A DNA stretch of 64,000 bases from contig CALURT010000006.1 in the NCBI GenBank assembly GCA_944323245.1, positions 1 to 64,000 of the forward strand, given 5' to 3'. The first letter of the stretch is position 1. Each line of letters starts with the position of its first letter. Shown one piece after another: positions 15,219 through 26,725 of the stretch. A program made the translations under genes and the position numbers. Source of the stretch: an uncultured Bacteroidales bacterium. GTDB lineage: Bacteria; Bacteroidota; Bacteroidia; Bacteroidales; UBA932. The notes beneath the pieces are model-generated. The model was not told where the DNA came from. It made no database searches and saw only the letters and a program-made list of their open reading frames with translations.

Positions 15219-17074
15219 ATCCGTCCTAATAAATTAAATTTTCTGTCGATTTCGTCTGTCGGAACTATTACCGACGTTTTCTTTCCCGTTCCGGTATATT
15301 CCGGATTTTCACAGGAGAAAAGGTCGTCTATCAATCTCTGTGCCTCGACCGTATTTTTCACCGGAGACGCATTCATCGCCCCGAGCACGGCAAACCGGGA
15401 CGCAAGCTCGGAATTCATATTGTCTTCCAACATGGAACCGCTGTCCGCCAATAGCGACAGAAGGTCGAAAACGGTTTTCTCCACCTGCGCTTCTTCTGCC
15501 GAATAACCTTCCGGCAAAGCCGTTACCGTTATGGCTGCCGGACCTGATTCCTCGATGCCGAAACCCAAAGACGACAGCATTTCGGCATGTTCCTTCAAAA
15601 TGAAGACATTGTCCGCACCCACCTGCACCGTCACCGGAAACAATGCCGTCTGGCTGAAATGTCCGCCCTTGGACACGGCTTTCAGATACATGTCGTAGAG
15701 GATCTTCTCCTTGGCACGGCGGATGTTTATGACAAGCAAGCCCGATTTGACGGATGTCAGAATATATTTTTCCTTGAAAACCAATATCTGCGACGACGGC
15801 AATGTCTTATCCTCGAACAATTTGCCGTAATCGTCCCTTTTGTCTACCGCAGCCTGCGGGATACTCCATTCCTGTTTCGCCTTCGGGAAATCCCATTCGT
15901 CCGCAACACCTCCCAACGTATTGGAATAAGGTGAAACTTCCGACGGAAAACCGTCGTTTTCAAAAGGATTGTACGTCGGGTCCGAATTGATCCGCGGCTC
16001 ATCGAAAGCGTGGGTTTCCCTGTATTCCCTGCTCAGGACCGGTATTTCCGGTGCTCCCTCCCTGTCGAAATCAATCGAATCCCCGAAAGAATTCTTGCCG
16101 AGAGCCTCCTTGACTCCCGCATACAGTATCTGGAAGATGACGCTGTCGTCTTCGAACTTGATTTCAGTCTTGGTAGGATGGATATTCACATCCATCGTAT
16201 GGGGGTCGACATTCAGATATATGAAATACGACGGCGCAGCGCCTTCAGGAATGAGCTGTTCGTAAGCCTTCATCACAGCCTTGTGCAGATACGGACTGCG
16301 GAAATACCTGCCGTTCACGAAAAAGAACTGGTTGGTCTGGCTTTTCTTCGCGGCGTCAGGACGCCCCACATATCCGGAAATCCCAACTACCGAAGTGTCG
16401 GCATGAATGTCTACAACCTCTCCGGCAACCTGACTGCCGAGTATATCCTGTATTCTGAATTTCAACGACTTGGCTTTTTTCAGGACAAGAATCTCCCGCC
16501 CGTTGTGCGAAAGACTGAAATTCATGTCCGGTCTCGTGAGGGCCACCTTGACGAATTCCGACACGATGTGTTTCATCTCCACATTGTCCGATTTGAGAAA
16601 TTTCCTTCGTGCAGGGACATTGTAAAACAGATTCCGTACGGCGAAATTCGCTCCGACCGGGACCGAGACTTCCTTGGTGGACAGATGCTTGGAATCGGCA
16701 AAAGTCACTTCGCAACCGGTCTCGTCCCCGTTGCGCCTCGTTTTCAGGGTAACTTCCGCCACGGCGGCAATGGAAGCCAGGGCCTCTCCCCTGAATCCGA
16801 ACGTACGGATATCCATCAGATCGTCTGCCGTCGCTATCTTGGATGTGGCATGCCTCTCGAAACACAGTACGGCTTCGTCCGGTGACATCCCGCAGCCGTC
16901 GTCTATCACCTGTATCAATGTCTTTCCCGCATCGGATATGATGACGGAAACGGAAGCGGCACCGGCATCGACGGCGTTTTCCATAAGTTCCTTGACCACG
17001 GAAGCCGGCCTCTGGACCACTTCCCCCGCGGCTATCATGTTCGCGATATTTCCCGGCAGTATCCTTATATCCAT
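15215..17074 (-). CDS. mutL: DNA mismatch repair protein MutL
   Basis: 619 aa. The GHKL ATPase domain is intact: E32-N33 in VVKELMENAVDAG, IDDGCGM (57-63) and FGFRGEALASIAAVAEV (92-108), followed by the transducer domain with VNIHPTKTEIKF. Residues about 340-420 are a variable linker. In the C-terminal dimerization domain the position of the endonuclease motif DQHA(x)2E(x)4E reads NIRRAKEKILYD (450-461), and the C-terminal ACR and CPHGRP motifs are also not recognisable. The nicking activity of most MutL proteins outside gamma-proteobacteria therefore looks absent or altered. It lies 29 bp after the small membrane protein gene and is coupled to the rhomboid gene. Confidence 0.95.
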   Translation of the reverse strand: MDIRILPGNIANMIAAGEVVQRPASVVKELMENAVDAGAASVSVIISDAGKTLIQVIDDGCGMSPDEAVLCFERHATSKIATADDLMDIRTFGFRGEALASIAAVAEVTLKTRRNGDETGCEVTFADSKHLSTKEVSVPVGANFAVRNLFYNVPARRKFLKSDNVEMKHIVSEFVKVALTRPDMNFSLSHNGREILVLKKAKSLKFRIQDILGSQVAGEVVDIHADTSVVGISGYVGRPDAAKKSQTNQFFFVNGRYFRSPYLHKAVMKAYEQLIPEGAAPSYFIYLNVDPHTMDVNIHPTKTEIKFEDDSVIFQILYAGVKEALGKNSFGDSIDFDREGAPEIPVLSREYRETHAFDEPRINSDPTYNPFENDGFPSEVSPYSNTLGGVADEWDFPKAKQEWSIPQAAVDKRDDYGKLFEDKTLPSSQILVFKEKYILTSVKSGLLVINIRRAKEKILYDMYLKAVSKGGHFSQTALFPVTVQVGADNVFILKEHAEMLSSLGFGIEESGPAAITVTALPEGYSAEEAQVEKTVFDLLSLLADSGSMLEDNMNSELASRFAVLGAMNASPVKNTVEAQRLIDDLFSCENPEYTGTGKKTSVIVPTDEIDRKFNLLGRI

Positions 17075-17103
17075 TTTTTCGAATGCTTAATACCCGGCTG
17101 CCG

Positions 17104-17394
17104 TCAAAGCAGAGCATAGAATTTGGTAATCAGGATAAGGATCACGAAAAAGAGCACCATGGATACGATTCCCACGATTACCTGAGTACGGCTGACATTC
17201 TTAGTTCTCTGGTAATTCCCGTTTCTCAGGCTTCCCTTTATGTATGAACCGGGACTGTAGTTCTCGCCGCTCTTGCTTCCGTCCACATGCCCGAACTTTT
17301 CCTTCAAAGCCTCCTTTTCAGGATCGTAATACCTCGGCCTGTAATTGAATACCCGATGCTCCTGAGTGCCGAAAAAGCTGAAATTGAATCCCAT
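17104..17394 (-). CDS. Small tail-anchored membrane protein of unknown function
   Basis: 96 aa. The N-terminal 65 residues are polar, with FNYRPRYYDPEKEALKEKFG as the most distinctive stretch. The C-terminus is one strongly hydrophobic span (VIVGIVSMVLFFVILILITKFYALL), so the protein should be tail-anchored with the N-terminus in the cytoplasm. I do not know a function. It is the first gene of the mutL operon, preceded by a TATCTTTG -7 box, and a small protein of this form in front of mutL fits a lineage-conserved arrangement (inference). Confidence 0.7.
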   Translation of the reverse strand: MGFNFSFFGTQEHRVFNYRPRYYDPEKEALKEKFGHVDGSKSGENYSPGSYIKGSLRNGNYQRTKNVSRTQVIVGIVSMVLFFVILILITKFYALL

Positions 17395-17424
17395 GACTTG
17401 TCTGATAAAAATTCCTTAACCGAG

Positions 17425-17432
17425 CAAAGATA
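17425..17432 (-). promoter_or_regulatory. -7 box for the mutL operon
   Basis: The minus strand reads TATCTTTGC, a perfect TAnnTTTG element, about 30 bp upstream of the first ATG of the operon (17394). No TTTG is seen at 19-21 bp upstream, so only the -7 half is supported. A plus-strand TATTTTTG at 17444-17451 could serve ispF. Confidence 0.45.
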
Positions 17433-17475
17433 CGGAAATTTTTTATTTTTGTATCCGGATTCAACGGATAGGTTT

Positions 17476-17955
17476 ATGACTGACATAAGAATCGGCAACG
17501 GATATGATGTCCACGCATTGGCGGAAGGACTGCCGCTGTGGCTCGGCGGGGTAAAAATAGAAAGCGGAGTAGGCTGTGTCGCACATTCTGACGGAGATGT
17601 GGCCATCCATGCGCTTTGTGATGCGGTTTTGGGTGCCTTGGCCCTCGGTGATATAGGGGAACATTTTCCGGACAACTCTGACGAATTCAAGGGAATCGAC
17701 AGCAAGATATTGCTGCATAGGGTCATGGGACTTGCAGCGGACCGTGGATATGCTGTAGGGAACGCCGACATCACCATAGCGATGCAAAGACCGAAACTTG
17801 CCCCATACATCACGTCCATGAGGGAAACCATTGCGGACATAATGAAAGTGGCCGTCGACAGAGTATCCGTCAAGGCCACTACCACTGAAAAATTAGGTTT
17901 CGTAGGAAGAGGCGAAGGCTGCGAGGTCTTCGCCACCGTCCTTATGATAAAATAA
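17476..17955 (+). CDS. ispF: 2-C-methyl-D-erythritol 2,4-cyclodiphosphate synthase IspF
   Basis: 159 aa from the ATG at 17476. RIGNGYDVHALAEG supplies the zinc ligands Asp and His, followed by SDGDVAIHALCDAVLGALALGDIGEHFPD and, at the C-terminus, VSVKATTTEKLGFVGRGEGCEVFA. All are hallmark IspF segments. The trimeric enzyme makes the cyclic diphosphate of the MEP isoprenoid pathway. A reading from 17287 would overlap the divergent small-protein gene and add 63 residues without family match. The stop is 6 bp from the convergent S41 protease stop. Confidence 0.97.
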   Translation: MTDIRIGNGYDVHALAEGLPLWLGGVKIESGVGCVAHSDGDVAIHALCDAVLGALALGDIGEHFPDNSDEFKGIDSKILLHRVMGLAADRGYAVGNADITIAMQRPKLAPYITSMRETIADIMKVAVDRVSVKATTTEKLGFVGRGEGCEVFATVLMIK

Positions 17956-17961
17956 GTCCTC

Positions 17962-20900
17962 TTATTCTGCCGCTGTATCGGCACCGATTTCCTTCAACAT
18001 CTCCCTTACCGCAGCTTCGAGCTGCCTGTCTTCTCCGGCAAGGACTGAAGCAGGGTCATTGTAGACGAGGATATCCGGCTCTATCTGCATGTTTTCTAAA
18101 TAGCGGCCTTCCTTGAGTCCGACTGCCCCCACCTGAGGAATGCCGAAGATTATGGTCGGGTCGATCTGCTGTTCCCACCAGACTGCCGTCATTGTACCCG
18201 GGACCGGTGCACCGATAAGTTTTCCGATACCGAGAGTCTTGTAGACATACGGGAAGCCGCAGGCATCGGAGTAATTGTTCTCCCCTATAAGCACGCACGA
18301 CGGCTTGGTCCATTTGTTATACGGCTCGGTACCTATATACTGGCCTCTCGGTTCGAACTTTATATAGGCCTTGCCGTCAAGAAGAGTGGCAAGGTCGTCA
18401 TGCAGCCAGCCCCCGCCGTTGTTCCTCGTATCCACGATGACGGCTTCCGCTGTCCTGTATTTGCCGAGCAGCTTGGAATATACCTCCCTGAAACTGTCGG
18501 AATTCATTCCTGCCACATGTACATATCCGATTCGGCCTCCGGACAGCTTTTCAACCATCTCCTCACGCTGCCTTACCCATCTTCTGTACAGCAGGTCATA
18601 ATCGCTTCTTCCGGCATCCACATAAATCTCCTCGCTCTTCCTGCCCTTGTTGACGGTCACGAGAACCTTGTTCCCGGCCTTGGAAACAAGAAGACGGGAC
18701 CAGTCCTCTCCGGCCTTGATTTTCTGCCCGTCTATCGCTTCGATGATGTCTCCGGCCTTGATTTCAGGGTCGGTAACGGCAAGAGGGCCTCCCTTGAGAA
18801 CTTCGGCTATCCTGATGCCGTCGCCCTGATATGAATAATCCGGGATAAAGCCGAGTCTGCCGAAATTCCTGTTCGGAGCGCCGTAATACCTTGCTCCAGT
18901 ATGCGAACCGTTCAGTTCTCCGAGCAGTTCGGAAAGCATTTCCTGAAAATCGAAGTTGTTGTTTATATACGGAAGGAATCTCGCATAGGCATCCCTGTAC
19001 ATTGCCCAGTCTATGCCGTGAATGTCCTTGTCATAGAACTTTTCGGATACCTGTTTCCAGACATGATTGAAAATGTATTCCCTCTCCTCTGCAGGCCTGT
19101 AATTGAACTCTCCGGAAAACGGAATATTCTTCTGCGAACCTGTAGCGGTATCGAACTTGACGACACCGTTGTTTCCGAGAATATAGAACGCCGAATCGTC
19201 CCCGGAAGGGTAAATGGCGCCCATCACATTCTTGGCCAATACATTGACACTTCCCTCCTTAATGTCCAAGACACAAAGGTCGTAACTTTTTTCAAGGCGG
19301 GTCATGTAATAGAGTTTTGAGCCGTCGGAAGTCAGGTAATGGTCGCCGAGACGTCCGGAGAAACGTGTGAGACGGACAATCCTGTCAGCCCTGTTGTCCA
19401 TATCGAGGATCAGTTTTTCGGCTTTCTTTTCTGCCTTGACCGAGTCCTTGGCTTCCTTCTTTTCCTCTTTTTCAGTTGTCAGAAGTTTCTCCATCTCGTC
19501 GCTTTCCTCGTCACGGGTAAATCTGTAATACTCTTTCCCGTCGAAGAACATCGCATAAATATCGTATTCGGCGCCCCAGCTTCCATGGCTGCGGTATCCG
19601 GCCCTGTCGGACATCCATGTCATGGCCTTGCCCTTGAGAGCCCACCTGAAATTGGCATCAGTATAGCCGCTTTCAGTAAGGTCCGTTATTTCTCCCGTCT
19701 CTATGTCGACGAGGGCGATGTCTTCATTGTTCCAGCCTCCGTCGGCCTGCCAGTTGCACAATATGTACCTGCTGTCGGGACTCCATGCGAAACTCTGGTC
19801 TCCGTCGGAATACGAATAATTGATATTGCGATGCAGGGATTTTTCCTTTCCTGTCTTTATATCCTTGATTACCAACTCAGTCCTGTCACGAAGGAAGCCG
19901 AGCCATTTCCCGTCGGGAGACAGGACCGGCTGGAAGCATGTCTGGCTGGGGTCAGTGACAGCCTTTTCCTCCATCTTCACACTGTAGGTGAAGTATTTTT
20001 CATTCTTGTCGACAAGCGAGGTGGAGTAGATTCCCCAATGCCCGTTGCGCTCGGAAGAATAATAGAGGGTCTTCCCGTCTTCCGAAAAGCACAGGTTCCT
20101 TTCCTGTTCCGGAGTATCCGTAATCCTTTTGGTCGTTCCGTAATCCACGGATGCCACGAAAACGTCGCCTCTCAGGATGACAGCAATTTCCTTCCCGTTC
20201 GGGGAAACTGCCAGATCGGTGGCTCCGCCCGAAAGGGTCCGGACTATATTGTCCCTTTCCAAATTGTCGGAAACGATGCTTACGGCCAATTTTACCGGTT
20301 CTTCACCTTCCTTTACGGTGTAAAGTTCACCATTGTATGAAAATGACAGAGTACCGTTGTCCGCAACGGAAACATATCTCACGGGATGGGTCGTACAATG
20401 CGTAACGGCCACAGATTCTGACGGATTGGAGACGGAACTTCTGTAAATATTGAAACTTCCGCTCTGCTCGCTAAGATAATAGAAGGTATCTCCGTCGGCA
20501 GCGAAAACAGGATTCCTGTCCTCGCCCTTGAATGAGGACAGTTTCACGAAAGTCCCGTCGCTGACGATGCCGAAGCCTGTCTGCCCTGCTGCCGGACGGT
20601 AAAGCCAAATATCCCTTGTCACTGAAGACGTATGGTGCTTTCTGAAATTGTCCTCATAGCCTTTCCAGTCTTCGTAAAGGACAAGTCCGTCGCTGTTTAC
20701 GCTCAGATTTGAAACCGGAAGGGAGGTGACATACTCGGGACGTCCTCCGTTCTGGCCTACCGTATAAAGTTGTGCGGCATTGCCGGGGAATCCGCCATAG
20801 ACCGCATCCTGCTGGAAATTGGCCGAAAAGACTATCCTGCCGTCCTGAAGGACAGCCATTGGAGTCTCCGCACCCGGATAATCCGTAATCCTTTTCGGCT

Positions 20901-21207
20901 TCCCTCCCTCTGCAGAAGTGATGTAAATATCCTTGTCCGCCTCACGGAATGAACTGAAAACGATGTTCTTGCCGTCAGGAGTCCATATCGGGTCGGAGTC
21001 GTATGCCGGATTGGAAGTGATCTGCCTTGCGGTGCCTCCTGCCGTGCTTACCACATAAATATCCCCTTTGTAGCAGAATGCAATCCTGCTCCCGTCGGGA
21101 GAAATGCTGTTTTTCCTCAACCACAACGGAGAGTCCTCCGCCGCTGCCGCATTGCCGATGGCTGCAAACAACACGGCAGCCATGGCCAAAACAAAAATCC
21201 TTTTCAT
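17962..21207 (-). CDS. Tricorn-like S41 peptidase with beta-propeller and PDZ domains
   Basis: 1081 aa from the ATG at 21207, which opens the signal peptide MKRIFVLAMAAVLFAAIGNAAAA. The first ~650 residues hold many PD40/WD40-like blades (ISPDGSRIAFCYKGDIYVVS, YDSDPIWTPDGKNIVFSS, FSEDGKTLYYSSER) in two propellers. A Lys/Glu-rich linker (EKEEKKEAKDSVKAEKK) follows, then a PDZ domain (IRIAEVLKGGPL... IKAGDIIEAIDGQKI) and the S41 protease core with NGSHTG (catalytic His region), VDTRNNGGGW and NYSDACGFPY (probable nucleophile Ser). This is the tricorn layout in exported form. It probably degrades peptides in the periplasm. A start at 21264 would overlap the upstream nitroreductase; 21207 leaves a 25-bp gap. 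Confidence 0.9.
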   Translation of the reverse strand: MKRIFVLAMAAVLFAAIGNAAAAEDSPLWLRKNSISPDGSRIAFCYKGDIYVVSTAGGTARQITSNPAYDSDPIWTPDGKNIVFSSFREADKDIYITSAEGGKPKRITDYPGAETPMAVLQDGRIVFSANFQQDAVYGGFPGNAAQLYTVGQNGGRPEYVTSLPVSNLSVNSDGLVLYEDWKGYEDNFRKHHTSSVTRDIWLYRPAAGQTGFGIVSDGTFVKLSSFKGEDRNPVFAADGDTFYYLSEQSGSFNIYRSSVSNPSESVAVTHCTTHPVRYVSVADNGTLSFSYNGELYTVKEGEEPVKLAVSIVSDNLERDNIVRTLSGGATDLAVSPNGKEIAVILRGDVFVASVDYGTTKRITDTPEQERNLCFSEDGKTLYYSSERNGHWGIYSTSLVDKNEKYFTYSVKMEEKAVTDPSQTCFQPVLSPDGKWLGFLRDRTELVIKDIKTGKEKSLHRNINYSYSDGDQSFAWSPDSRYILCNWQADGGWNNEDIALVDIETGEITDLTESGYTDANFRWALKGKAMTWMSDRAGYRSHGSWGAEYDIYAMFFDGKEYYRFTRDEESDEMEKLLTTEKEEKKEAKDSVKAEKKAEKLILDMDNRADRIVRLTRFSGRLGDHYLTSDGSKLYYMTRLEKSYDLCVLDIKEGSVNVLAKNVMGAIYPSGDDSAFYILGNNGVVKFDTATGSQKNIPFSGEFNYRPAEEREYIFNHVWKQVSEKFYDKDIHGIDWAMYRDAYARFLPYINNNFDFQEMLSELLGELNGSHTGARYYGAPNRNFGRLGFIPDYSYQGDGIRIAEVLKGGPLAVTDPEIKAGDIIEAIDGQKIKAGEDWSRLLVSKAGNKVLVTVNKGRKSEEIYVDAGRSDYDLLYRRWVRQREEMVEKLSGGRIGYVHVAGMNSDSFREVYSKLLGKYRTAEAVIVDTRNNGGGWLHDDLATLLDGKAYIKFEPRGQYIGTEPYNKWTKPSCVLIGENNYSDACGFPYVYKTLGIGKLIGAPVPGTMTAVWWEQQIDPTIIFGIPQVGAVGLKEGRYLENMQIEPDILVYNDPASVLAGEDRQLEAAVREMLKEIGADTAAE

Positions 21208-21232
21208 GATGATGCCAATATCAAAATAGCTT

Positions 21233-21766
21233 CTAATATTCGTTCCATGAGGAAATTTCCTCAACCGGTTTTCTTACCTTGTTGCGGATTTCGCAGTCAG
21301 GCCAGCCCAATGTTATGAGCAGGGGTATCCTTTTGTTTTTCGGGACACCGAGCAGTCCGGCCACTTTCTTTTCGTCGAACCAGCCCAAGATACATGTCCC
21401 GAGGCCGAGTTCAGTCGCCTGAAGGCAGAAATGCTCCACTGCAATACCGAGGTCGAGCATGCAATAGTCCTTGTTTTTCAGCATGCTGCCCACTTTCGCC
21501 GTGAAGTTCATCTTTTCAAGGACGACGGCCACCATGACAGGGACTCCGGCTGCGAATCCGTTCATTCCCAAACTTGCCGCCGCTTTCCCCATTTCCTCTA
21601 TCTTCTGCCTGTCATCCACTGCGATAAAGTGCCACGGCTGCGAATTGCAGGCCGACGGAGCCAGTCTCGCAGCCTCGATACATTCCGACACGAGCTTCCT
21701 GTCCACACTCTCCCCGGAGTATTTCCTCGTGCTCTGCCGCTTCAATACCAATTCCTGGAAATTCAT
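21233..21766 (-). CDS. Nitroreductase-family protein
   Basis: 177 aa, cytoplasmic, no signal. The FMN-binding motifs of the family are clear: LKRQSTRKYSGESV at the N-terminus, AARLAPSACNSQPWHFIAV, and GLGTCILGWFDEKKVAGLLG near residue 120-140, with LLITLGWPD toward the end. The acceptor and electron donor are unknown. It lies upstream of the S41 protease on the same strand (25-bp gap) and downstream of a terminator, so the two may form a transcript. Confidence 0.88.
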   Translation of the reverse strand: MNFQELVLKRQSTRKYSGESVDRKLVSECIEAARLAPSACNSQPWHFIAVDDRQKIEEMGKAAASLGMNGFAAGVPVMVAVVLEKMNFTAKVGSMLKNKDYCMLDLGIAVEHFCLQATELGLGTCILGWFDEKKVAGLLGVPKNKRIPLLITLGWPDCEIRNKVRKPVEEISSWNEY

Positions 21767-21783
21767 TTTGATACTTTTTTATT

Positions 21784-21814
21784 AAAAAAATGAGGATGAA
21801 ACAATTCACCCTCA
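21784..21814 (-). terminator. Rho-independent terminator after the 92-aa protein gene
   Basis: On the minus strand tgagggtga pairs with tcatcctca (plus arms 21791-21799 and 21806-21814, one G-U) around a 6-nt loop, followed by a T-run (plus 21784-21790). It stops transcription of the gene at 21839-22117 before the nitroreductase. Confidence 0.75.
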
Positions 21815-21838
21815 CTTCTGTACTTAATGCAATCCTTT

Positions 21839-22117
21839 CTATTTTTCCTTCATGACGGCGGCGCTGAGTTTTTCGCTGAGCTCGTCCAATTTCCCGATCA
21901 GTTCCTTGCGGATGCCGTCGTAATAGGCTTTCTTCTTGCCCTCGGCCGGATGGTTGATCTTGTCCTTGAGGTCATTGTAGAGATTGACGGCCTCGTCGAT
22001 TATCGAATTTACTTCTTCAGAGTTTTTGTGAGGATTGAGGGCTACGAACAACGTGCAGTCATCGATGAATTCGCCGATGAAATATTCGATGTCCTTTTTT
22101 ATGTCTCTTAGATTCAT
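21839..22117 (-). CDS. Small conserved-looking protein of unknown function
   Basis: 92 aa, not recognised. It is predicted to be almost entirely helical and strongly charged (NLRDIKKDIEYFIGEFIDD, KNSEEVNSIIDEAVNLYNDL, IRKELIGKLDELSEKLSAAV), with heptad-like spacing toward the C-terminus and no signal or membrane span. It has its own well-formed promoter (22154-22185) and terminator (21784-21814), so it is a separate, probably well-expressed gene. The promoter and terminator are the best evidence that it is real. Confidence 0.75.
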   Translation of the reverse strand: MNLRDIKKDIEYFIGEFIDDCTLFVALNPHKNSEEVNSIIDEAVNLYNDLKDKINHPAEGKKKAYYDGIRKELIGKLDELSEKLSAAVMKEK

Positions 22118-22153
22118 AATTTATGTGTTTTTAATTGTTTCCGATTCAGCCTG

Positions 22154-22185
22154 CAAAGATAAACAAATTATCGGGATTCGGACAA
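22154..22185 (-). promoter_or_regulatory. Promoter for the 92-aa protein gene
   Basis: On the minus strand TTG (plus 22183-22185), a 21-bp spacer and TATCTTTG (plus 22154-22161) match the Bacteroidota promoter consensus. The start codon at 22117 is 37 bp downstream. Confidence 0.6.
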
Positions 22186-22214
22186 TTTTATAATGTACCG
22201 GCATCAAAAAGATT

Positions 22215-23222
22215 TCAATCATTGAAATAGGCCGGACTGTCGGTGATAATGACAGTACCGGTATCATTCCCGTCGCCAGCGATTCTCACGGCCCTGATGA
22301 ATTTGTGGGAAAGGTCGTAGAAATCGGGAGCATCCGGCAGCAATGAACTTATTCTCACCACTCTTGAAGCATGGATGAACTTCCCGTCGCCCAAGTATAT
22401 ACCCACATGGGAAATGGAATCCCTTTCGTCTCCGCAACCTTTCGTCCCGAAGAAAATCATGTCGCCCGGCAAGAGATCGGCCACACGCTCCGGAAGGGAA
22501 ACCGAGGCATCAACAGGTATTTCCGTCCCCACAAATGCCTGTTCGGACGCATTTCTCGGAAGAAGGACACCGTTCATGAACCACACCATTCTCGTCAGCC
22601 CGCTGCAGTCTACCCCCTTTATCGAAGTCCCGCCCCACATGTAAGGCACACCGAGGAAATCCTTTGCCACGGCAATTATGTTTTCGGCAGACGGATTCCG
22701 TGAAGCGGCCCATTTGCGGAAATCGGAGACATCCTTTTTCAACACGTATCCCTCTGTTCCGGACGCAGTCGCCACACGGCGGAACCGTCCGCGGGCCTTC
22801 TTTTTATCAATGACAATGTCACCCATGACAAAATCGCCCACAACGGGACTTTTCAAAGAGGGTTCTTCATAGATGGCGGAATATTTCGCAGTACATATCA
22901 GTTTAGGGGCGGAGATATACTGTCGCAACTGTTCGCCGGTCATTTCCGCCAACGACATGTCCACGCACCACGCAGTGTACGGGTCGGGGCTTGTGACTTT
23001 TCTCCAGTAGCTGCTGTCCTGAAGTATTTCCACCGGAGTCCCCATCAGCAACTGATTGCCGAGTTCGGCCGTAAAATCGGCGTCCTCTCTCAGAAAATTC
23101 GCAGAATATACCGTAACCCCGTAACGCTTCCCGTCACCGTCCCCGACAGAAAACCCTCCGCACGGGAACGCCGAAAAAAACAGAATGAAGGATAAAACCC
23201 TCCCGACAATAATTTTTCCCAT
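22215..23222 (-). CDS. NlpC/P60 cell-wall hydrolase with SH3-type domains
   Basis: 335 aa. An N-terminal hydrophobic stretch (IIVGRVLSFILFFSAFPCGG) exports it. Residues about 35-165 look like two bacterial SH3 domains (VTVYSANFLREDADFTAELG... SYWRKV; YSAIYEEPSLKSPVVGDFVMGD). The C-terminal NlpC/P60 domain has the catalytic C206 in GVDCSGLTRMVW, H272 in ISHVGIYLGDG and the third residue H284 in FIHAS. Such enzymes cleave D-Glu-(m)DAP bonds in peptidoglycan peptides. It stands alone, divergent from the radical SAM gene at 23293. Confidence 0.9.
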   Translation of the reverse strand: MGKIIVGRVLSFILFFSAFPCGGFSVGDGDGKRYGVTVYSANFLREDADFTAELGNQLLMGTPVEILQDSSYWRKVTSPDPYTAWCVDMSLAEMTGEQLRQYISAPKLICTAKYSAIYEEPSLKSPVVGDFVMGDIVIDKKKARGRFRRVATASGTEGYVLKKDVSDFRKWAASRNPSAENIIAVAKDFLGVPYMWGGTSIKGVDCSGLTRMVWFMNGVLLPRNASEQAFVGTEIPVDASVSLPERVADLLPGDMIFFGTKGCGDERDSISHVGIYLGDGKFIHASRVVRISSLLPDAPDFYDLSHKFIRAVRIAGDGNDTGTVIITDSPAYFND

Positions 23223-23292
23223 AATTTCTCCGATAACGGGACAAAGTTAACAATATAATAACTAATTTTACCACCCTTTACCGGACTTCCTC

Positions 23293-25835
<2,543 letters not shown>

Positions 25836-25844
25836 AGCGGCGGC

Positions 25845-26705
25845 ATGAAAATTTTCCCTGCGATAGTGCTTTCGGGTTGTATCGCCCTGTCGACGTTGGT
25901 TTCGTGCAGGGCGATAGTATCCGTCATGAATGATGACAAGGTCATAGCACAGGTTGGGAAACACAGGCTTACGCAAAGCGATGTCCGCCCGTTTATTCCG
26001 GAAGGTACGTCTCCGGACGACAGTGTACGCATCGTCATGCGGTACATCAATGTCTGGGCGTCGGAGCAGATATTTGCGGATGAAGCCGAAAAACGCCTTT
26101 CAAAAGAAGAGAAGGACGTGACGGAAGAACTCGAAGAATACCGGATGGCGTTGCTAAGATACAGGTATGAGCAGCGCTATATAAACGAAAGATTGGATAC
26201 GGTCATCACCGAAGAGGAAATCGAGGATTATTACAATGCCCACGCCGAATCCTTCATAGCCGAAGTCCCTGTGGTCAAGGCACGGTTCATGAGAATCTCC
26301 AAGGATTCGCCGAATTTGAGCCTGATACGGAAAAAGATGTCTTCGGAAAAGACGGAAGACCTGATTGAGGCCGACAGCATAGCATATTCTTCAGCGGACA
26401 GATATACGGATTACGGGGAAAAATGGATTGACATGGTGGAACTCGCAAAGGATTTCGATACGGATTACGGAAGCCTGCTGTCATCCATGAGGAATTCATT
26501 CATAGAGACAACCGATGCGTACGGGAAAGTCAATGTGGCCTACATATCGGAATATGTCAAGGCCGGGGACGTATTGCCGATGGAATATTGTGAAAACGAA
26601 ATACGTGAAATCCTTATAGGGACGAGAAAACATAAATTGGTAACTGATTTGGAACGGGACTTGATGGAAGACGCCCGCGACAAAGGCAAATTGGTCATTT
26701 ATTAG
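25845..26705 (+). CDS. SurA-like periplasmic lipoprotein
   Basis: 286 aa. The lipoprotein signal ends in TLVSC (Cys 21). After it, VIAQVGKHRLTQSDVRPFIPEGTSPDDSVRIV resembles the N-terminal chaperone arm of SurA/PpiC-type proteins, followed by a long charged helix (RLSKEEKDVTEELEEYRMALLRYRYEQ) and EEEIEDYYNAHAESF, a common lead-in to a parvulin domain. No clear parvulin core follows. It is likely a chaperone for outer-membrane proteins. It sits between guaB and a true double-parvulin SurA homologue, 20 bp upstream of the latter, which supports that role. Confidence 0.75.
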   Translation: MKIFPAIVLSGCIALSTLVSCRAIVSVMNDDKVIAQVGKHRLTQSDVRPFIPEGTSPDDSVRIVMRYINVWASEQIFADEAEKRLSKEEKDVTEELEEYRMALLRYRYEQRYINERLDTVITEEEIEDYYNAHAESFIAEVPVVKARFMRISKDSPNLSLIRKKMSSEKTEDLIEADSIAYSSADRYTDYGEKWIDMVELAKDFDTDYGSLLSSMRNSFIETTDAYGKVNVAYISEYVKAGDVLPMEYCENEIREILIGTRKHKLVTDLERDLMEDARDKGKLVIY

Positions 26706-26725
26706 CATTTTATACATTAATTGGA

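Noticed and set aside
19339..20340. 333-codon plus-strand reading frame opposite the tricorn-like protease
   Set aside because: No family match; it mirrors the propeller repeats of the real gene.
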